DNA of 50,863 nt from Acidimicrobiales bacterium (GTDB lineage Bacteria > Actinomycetota > Acidimicrobiia > Acidimicrobiales > MedAcidi-G1): contig JAAZZG010000008.1 of the NCBI GenBank assembly GCA_014237715.1, positions 38,871 through 89,733 on the forward strand, read 5' to 3'. Position 1 is the first letter of the stretch. Each line of letters begins with the position of its first letter. Below the pieces are notes generated by a model. That model was not told the DNA's origin and ran no database searches. It saw only the letters and a program-made list of their open reading frames with translations. The translations under genes were made by a program, and so were the position numbers. Of the stretch, positions 48,226-50,863 are shown piece after piece.

Positions 48226-49272
48226 TCACGATCCGTCGAGCGGGTCATGGGCCGCGAGTGCCTCAGCCAAAAGGGTGTTGGCGCCCGACTGCTCCAGGAC
48301 CCCGACCAGCTGGCCGCCGGCAAGTTCGGTGTAGATGCCGGTCGTAGTGATGGTGGCGTGGCCCAGAAGGCTCTGGATCACGTTCATGGGTACTCCATCG
48401 GCCGCCAGCTGCACTCCGGCCGTATGGCGCAGTGAATGAAGCGAACGGTCGCGCAGGCCGGCCTCACGGTTCAAAAGTTTCAGCCAGTACCGCAGACGCT
48501 GGTAGGTGAACCGGTCACCACTATTGGTCGCAAATAGGGGAGCGGTCGCTCCCGATGGCCCGAAGCGTTCCGTCCGCTCCGCCTGCCACCGGTCATTCAC
48601 GTCGACAAGTTCATCGGACAGGGGGAGTCGACGTATTCGTCGACCTTTGCCCACTACATGGAGCATCCAGGTTGCGCGGCCGTCAGCGTCCACCAGACGT
48701 TCTCTGGTGATCCAGCCGACGTCGGCCGACAGGATTTCGGCGGACCGGAGACCGAGAACCGCCAGGAACGAGCACATGGCCAAGTCCCGGGTGGGCCATC
48801 GCACACGGCTCCCCCGTGGGCTTCCATTATCTTGAGAAACGGGCCAACTTCGGGCTTCCTCGTAGAGCTCGCTGATCTCAGTTGGGCGGTAATACTCGGG
48901 GTCGACTTGGGGCACGGCAAGTTTGGCTACCTTTCGAATCCGGGCGATGTCAGGTACCACTGTCACCAGCCGGTCAGCCACGCAGTAGTCAAAGAATGAC
49001 TTGAGGGCAGCGAGCGTCTGGTTGATGGTCGACTTGGAGACGTCTGGTTCGGCCCGCATGGCCCGCACAGTGTCAGTCAGCGTGGCCTGATCAAGGCTGT
49101 CAGCCCGAAACGCCGCCGGAGAGATCTCAGCGAACGAGACGACCCGCCGGACACCCTGACCGTAGGCGCGTACCGTGTGAGGCGGTTTGTCCTCATAGAG
49201 GGGTAGCCATGCCAACCATTCGTGGAATACGGCCGACATGTCCTCTGTTGGGGGTAGGTCCCGGTAGGACAT
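48226..49272 (-). CDS. Xer-like tyrosine recombinase (phage-integrase family)
   Basis: 348 residues, longer than typical XerC/XerD (about 300) and closer to single-recombinase Xer proteins. An N-terminal SAM-like DNA-binding domain (residues about 12-105, with KPPHTVRAYGQGVRRVVSFA and STINQTLAALKSFFDYC) precedes a catalytic domain with every active-site residue: Arg176 (LGLRSAE), Lys209 (VGKGRR), His279 and Arg282 (SLHSLRHT), His305 (LLGHATI) and the nucleophile Tyr314 (TTGIYTE). It would perform site-specific recombination. A dif-like 28-bp site lies 34 bases upstream of the start. No excisionase, relaxase or phage gene is nearby. ATG 49272 is the first start after the site. Confidence 0.92.
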   Translation of the reverse strand: MSYRDLPPTEDMSAVFHEWLAWLPLYEDKPPHTVRAYGQGVRRVVSFAEISPAAFRADSLDQATLTDTVRAMRAEPDVSKSTINQTLAALKSFFDYCVADRLVTVVPDIARIRKVAKLAVPQVDPEYYRPTEISELYEEARSWPVSQDNGSPRGSRVRWPTRDLAMCSFLAVLGLRSAEILSADVGWITRERLVDADGRATWMLHVVGKGRRIRRLPLSDELVDVNDRWQAERTERFGPSGATAPLFATNSGDRFTYQRLRYWLKLLNREAGLRDRSLHSLRHTAGVQLAADGVPMNVIQSLLGHATITTTGIYTELAGGQLVGVLEQSGANTLLAEALAAHDPLDGS

Positions 49273-49306
49273 ATTGCTGAGTCTGCTCCCTGCGGTCGGT
49301 ACTCAA

Positions 49307-49334
49307 GTCATTGATAATCTCCATTATCTTGACA
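49307..49334. other. Candidate dif/att core site upstream of the recombinase gene
   Basis: AT-rich island in GC-rich DNA. The core GATAAT-CTCC-ATTATC (49313-49328) has the same geometry as the E. coli dif core CATAAT-GTAT-ATTATG. Read as a Xer site it gives an 11-bp left arm (GTCATTGATAA), a 6-bp centre (TCTCCA) and an 11-bp right arm (TTATCTTGACA). A second, overlapping inverted repeat pairs AATCTCCA (49316-49323) with TGGAGATT (49338-49345). It could be a chromosome-dimer resolution site, an integration core, or an operator for the recombinase gene. Confidence 0.45.
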
Positions 49335-49432
49335 GATTGGAGATTCGGCGAGGTGGACCCCCCGCCACCAGACCCACCCGTATGACATCAGGCATTAAAG
49401 CGTTAGCGACAGCCTGGTGGCTTCTGTACGCG

Positions 49433-49477
49433 GCGGAGCCCCGGGCCAGGCTCGTAAGCCGTTACCCGGGGCTCCGC
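49433..49477 (-). terminator. Strong hairpin after the substrate-binding protein gene
   Basis: GCGGAGCCCCGGG pairs perfectly over 13 bases with CCCGGGGCTCCGC around a 19-base loop. It begins 21 bases past the stop of the minus-strand substrate-binding protein gene and before the recombinase gene, so it is probably the transcription terminator that insulates the latter. The T-run is weak. Confidence 0.65.
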
Positions 49478-49498
49478 TTCACACGATGGACAAGGCTC

Positions 49499-50863
49499 CT
49501 ACGGAGTGCCGTCCATGATGTCGGTCAGGGGTTCAATGGCACCGGCGTCTGTGCCGTTATCAACAAACGTCGAGAGCCGGAAGGAATCAGATGCATCGAA
49601 CTTGCTCAACCCCAGGGACGAGAAGGGACTCAATGGCAACTTGAACTCCGGCATCGAAGCCGCCGCCTCTCGGAAGGAGTCGTGGGTGAGATTCGCTCCC
49701 GCCTTGCCGGCAATCAGTTCGAACATTCGCAAATAGTTGCAGTAGGTCATGATCGATCGCCACCATTTCTCGATCCCGTCCTCGTGCGTGTCTGGCGACC
49801 CGATCTCGATTTCGGGATGACGTGCCTGGAACGGCTTGATGCATAGCTCCTGAACCTCGTCCTGTTCGAGTTGCTCCTGCTCGGTCAGGCCGGTGAGCGT
49901 CACGGCACCCTCCACCATCTCGGGGGTGACGTTGCTCAACGACGTTAGGGACTCGTTGTTGTACGGGAAATATTCGACGTCAACGTCGGCCCAGAACAGG
50001 CCCCGGAAGCCGGCACGGTCACCGCCGGCGAATACGACCGCCTCAGCTCCCGATGTGCGAACCCGCTCGGATACGACCTCCCACCACGCGTCCTCTGCCT
50101 CGGTGTCCCCCACCGTGACCTCGCTAATGGCCTCCAGTACTACCTCGACGCCAAGGGAGCCGAGGGTTGCCACACCAATGTCGTATGCGCCCTGACTCGC
50201 CGTGGCGCCGACGATTGCAACCTTCTTACCGTCTAGGTAGCCGTTCTGGTGTAGCAGCGTCAGGTACACCGCCATGCGGCGCTCCGTAGAAGTCCCGGAC
50301 TCCAACCACGGGGCGGAGGCCTGGCCGAGACGCTCAGCGGTTATCCGGCCACCGATCAAGATGGTTTCCTGCTGTCCGGGAATGCAGATGTTGGAGATCT
50401 CAGCCGGGCCCACGAAGCCACCAAGCACAACGAAAGTCTCAAAGTCGCCAGCCACCTCTAGACACACGCTGTCCGCGCTGATGCCCAGACCAGGGATGGC
50501 GCTATATGGACGCACCGCGTCGAGCACCACCTGACGGCCGTTGATGCCGCCCCGGTCGTTCAGATCGGCCACCACGGACTCCCACACAAGGGTCATGTCA
50601 CCCCAGCCATTGGGCGAGAAACCATTGTCGACCAACCATTGGAAGTCGATGGTGGTCGCAGCGATGTGGATCGAGTCCTCAGTGACGCCCCGCCACGAAG
50701 CCGTCAACGGCTCTTCGACGGGAAGCATCGGGCCGACCTGCATTGAGCCGCCGGGGGCGTACTCGTAGACGACGTTGGCGTTGGACGCAGAAACGTCACC
50801 AGAGTCGGCGTGACCGATCACGGTGATCTTCTGGGAACCACAGTCGCCAAAGGCGTCACAGGT
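49499..50863 (-). CDS. ABC transporter substrate-binding protein, type I periplasmic-binding fold (5' end beyond right edge)
   Basis: At least 454 residues visible; the signal peptide and start lie outside, since the frame stays open to the edge (first residues TCDAFGDCGSQKITV). An apparent GTG start at 50821 is internal. Branched-chain amino-acid/amide binding-protein pattern: VVADLNDRGGINGRQVVLDAVRP, FVVLGGFVGPAEISNICIPGQQ, VAIVGATASQGAYDIGVATLGSLGVEV, SGAEAVVFAGGDRAGFRG. Several Cys suggest disulfides. No permease or ATPase genes are in the window, so its partner is unknown; a truncated or solitary sensor-type binding protein is also possible. Confidence 0.82.
   Translation of the reverse strand, partial: TCDAFGDCGSQKITVIGHADSGDVSASNANVVYEYAPGGSMQVGPMLPVEEPLTASWRGVTEDSIHIAATTIDFQWLVDNGFSPNGWGDMTLVWESVVADLNDRGGINGRQVVLDAVRPYSAIPGLGISADSVCLEVAGDFETFVVLGGFVGPAEISNICIPGQQETILIGGRITAERLGQASAPWLESGTSTERRMAVYLTLLHQNGYLDGKKVAIVGATASQGAYDIGVATLGSLGVEVVLEAISEVTVGDTEAEDAWWEVVSERVRTSGAEAVVFAGGDRAGFRGLFWADVDVEYFPYNNESLTSLSNVTPEMVEGAVTLTGLTEQEQLEQDEVQELCIKPFQARHPEIEIGSPDTHEDGIEKWWRSIMTYCNYLRMFELIAGKAGANLTHDSFREAAASMPEFKLPLSPFSSLGLSKFDASDSFRLSTFVDNGTDAGAIEPLTDIMDGTP

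Noticed and set aside
49433-49477. tRNA gene as an integration target next to the recombinase
   Set aside because: The hairpin has no anticodon arm, T-loop or CCA-like end; it fits a terminator.
48226-50863. Prophage or integrative conjugative element
   Set aside because: The recombinase is the only mobile-type gene; neighbours are housekeeping or transport genes and base composition does not shift visibly apart from the short AT-rich site.

Overview
The window is a GC-rich, densely coded stretch of about 50.9 kb. It looks chromosomal and comes from an actinobacterium. The gene content (an AftD-like arabinofuranosyltransferase, a menaquinone gene, GTG/TTG starts, several class III CoA-transferases) suggests a free-living, probably aquatic lineage such as Acidimicrobiia; this taxonomic placement is inference. 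There are 37 supported protein genes. Two are cut by the window edges: the soxA-like gene on the left and an ABC-type substrate-binding protein on the right. I see no rRNA, tRNA, CRISPR array or insertion sequence. No gene-free stretch exceeds 300 bases; the longest gaps are about 225 (49273-49498), 195 (8957-9150), 168 (43628-43795) and 164 (19135-19298) bases.

Left part (1-6475): a minus-strand operon encodes a Rieske oxygenase of the glycine betaine/choline monooxygenase type, then heterotetrameric sarcosine oxidase subunits beta, delta and alpha with overlapping or nearly touching genes. A divergent GcvA-like LysR regulator faces it. The module probably demethylates betaine-type compounds to glycine and C1-folate. 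Next (6513-16964) come uracil phosphoribosyltransferase, a secreted polysaccharide deacetylase, a PlsC-type acyltransferase, a TauD-type dioxygenase, a flavodoxin-like reductase, MenB, two coupled methyltransferases, a two-domain CoA-transferase and a coiled-coil M23 murein hydrolase.

Middle (17038-32164): a membrane pyrophosphatase with the K+-dependent signature, 5-formyltetrahydrofolate cyclo-ligase, a Trk potassium-uptake cluster (TrkA plus two different TrkH-like subunits), an M18 aminopeptidase and gltBD glutamate synthase. An ion-homeostasis theme links the pyrophosphatase and Trk genes.

Right-middle (32166-42326): envelope glycan functions. These are a GT2 glycosyltransferase, a DUF2142 membrane protein, a 1455-residue AftD-like protein translationally coupled to a GT4 glycosyltransferase, and a divergent MBOAT O-acyltransferase. 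Then (42335-46817) comes a minus-strand set of two MFS transporters, a CoA-transferase and a PPOX-fold flavoprotein, followed by a DEDDh exonuclease.

Right end (47649-50863): a YqgE protein, a complete Xer-like tyrosine recombinase, and a substrate-binding protein. About 35-60 bases upstream of the recombinase gene is an AT-rich site with the geometry of a chromosomal dif/XerCD core (two 11-bp arms around a 6-bp centre). This possible one-recombinase Xer/dif module is the most interesting observation in the window.
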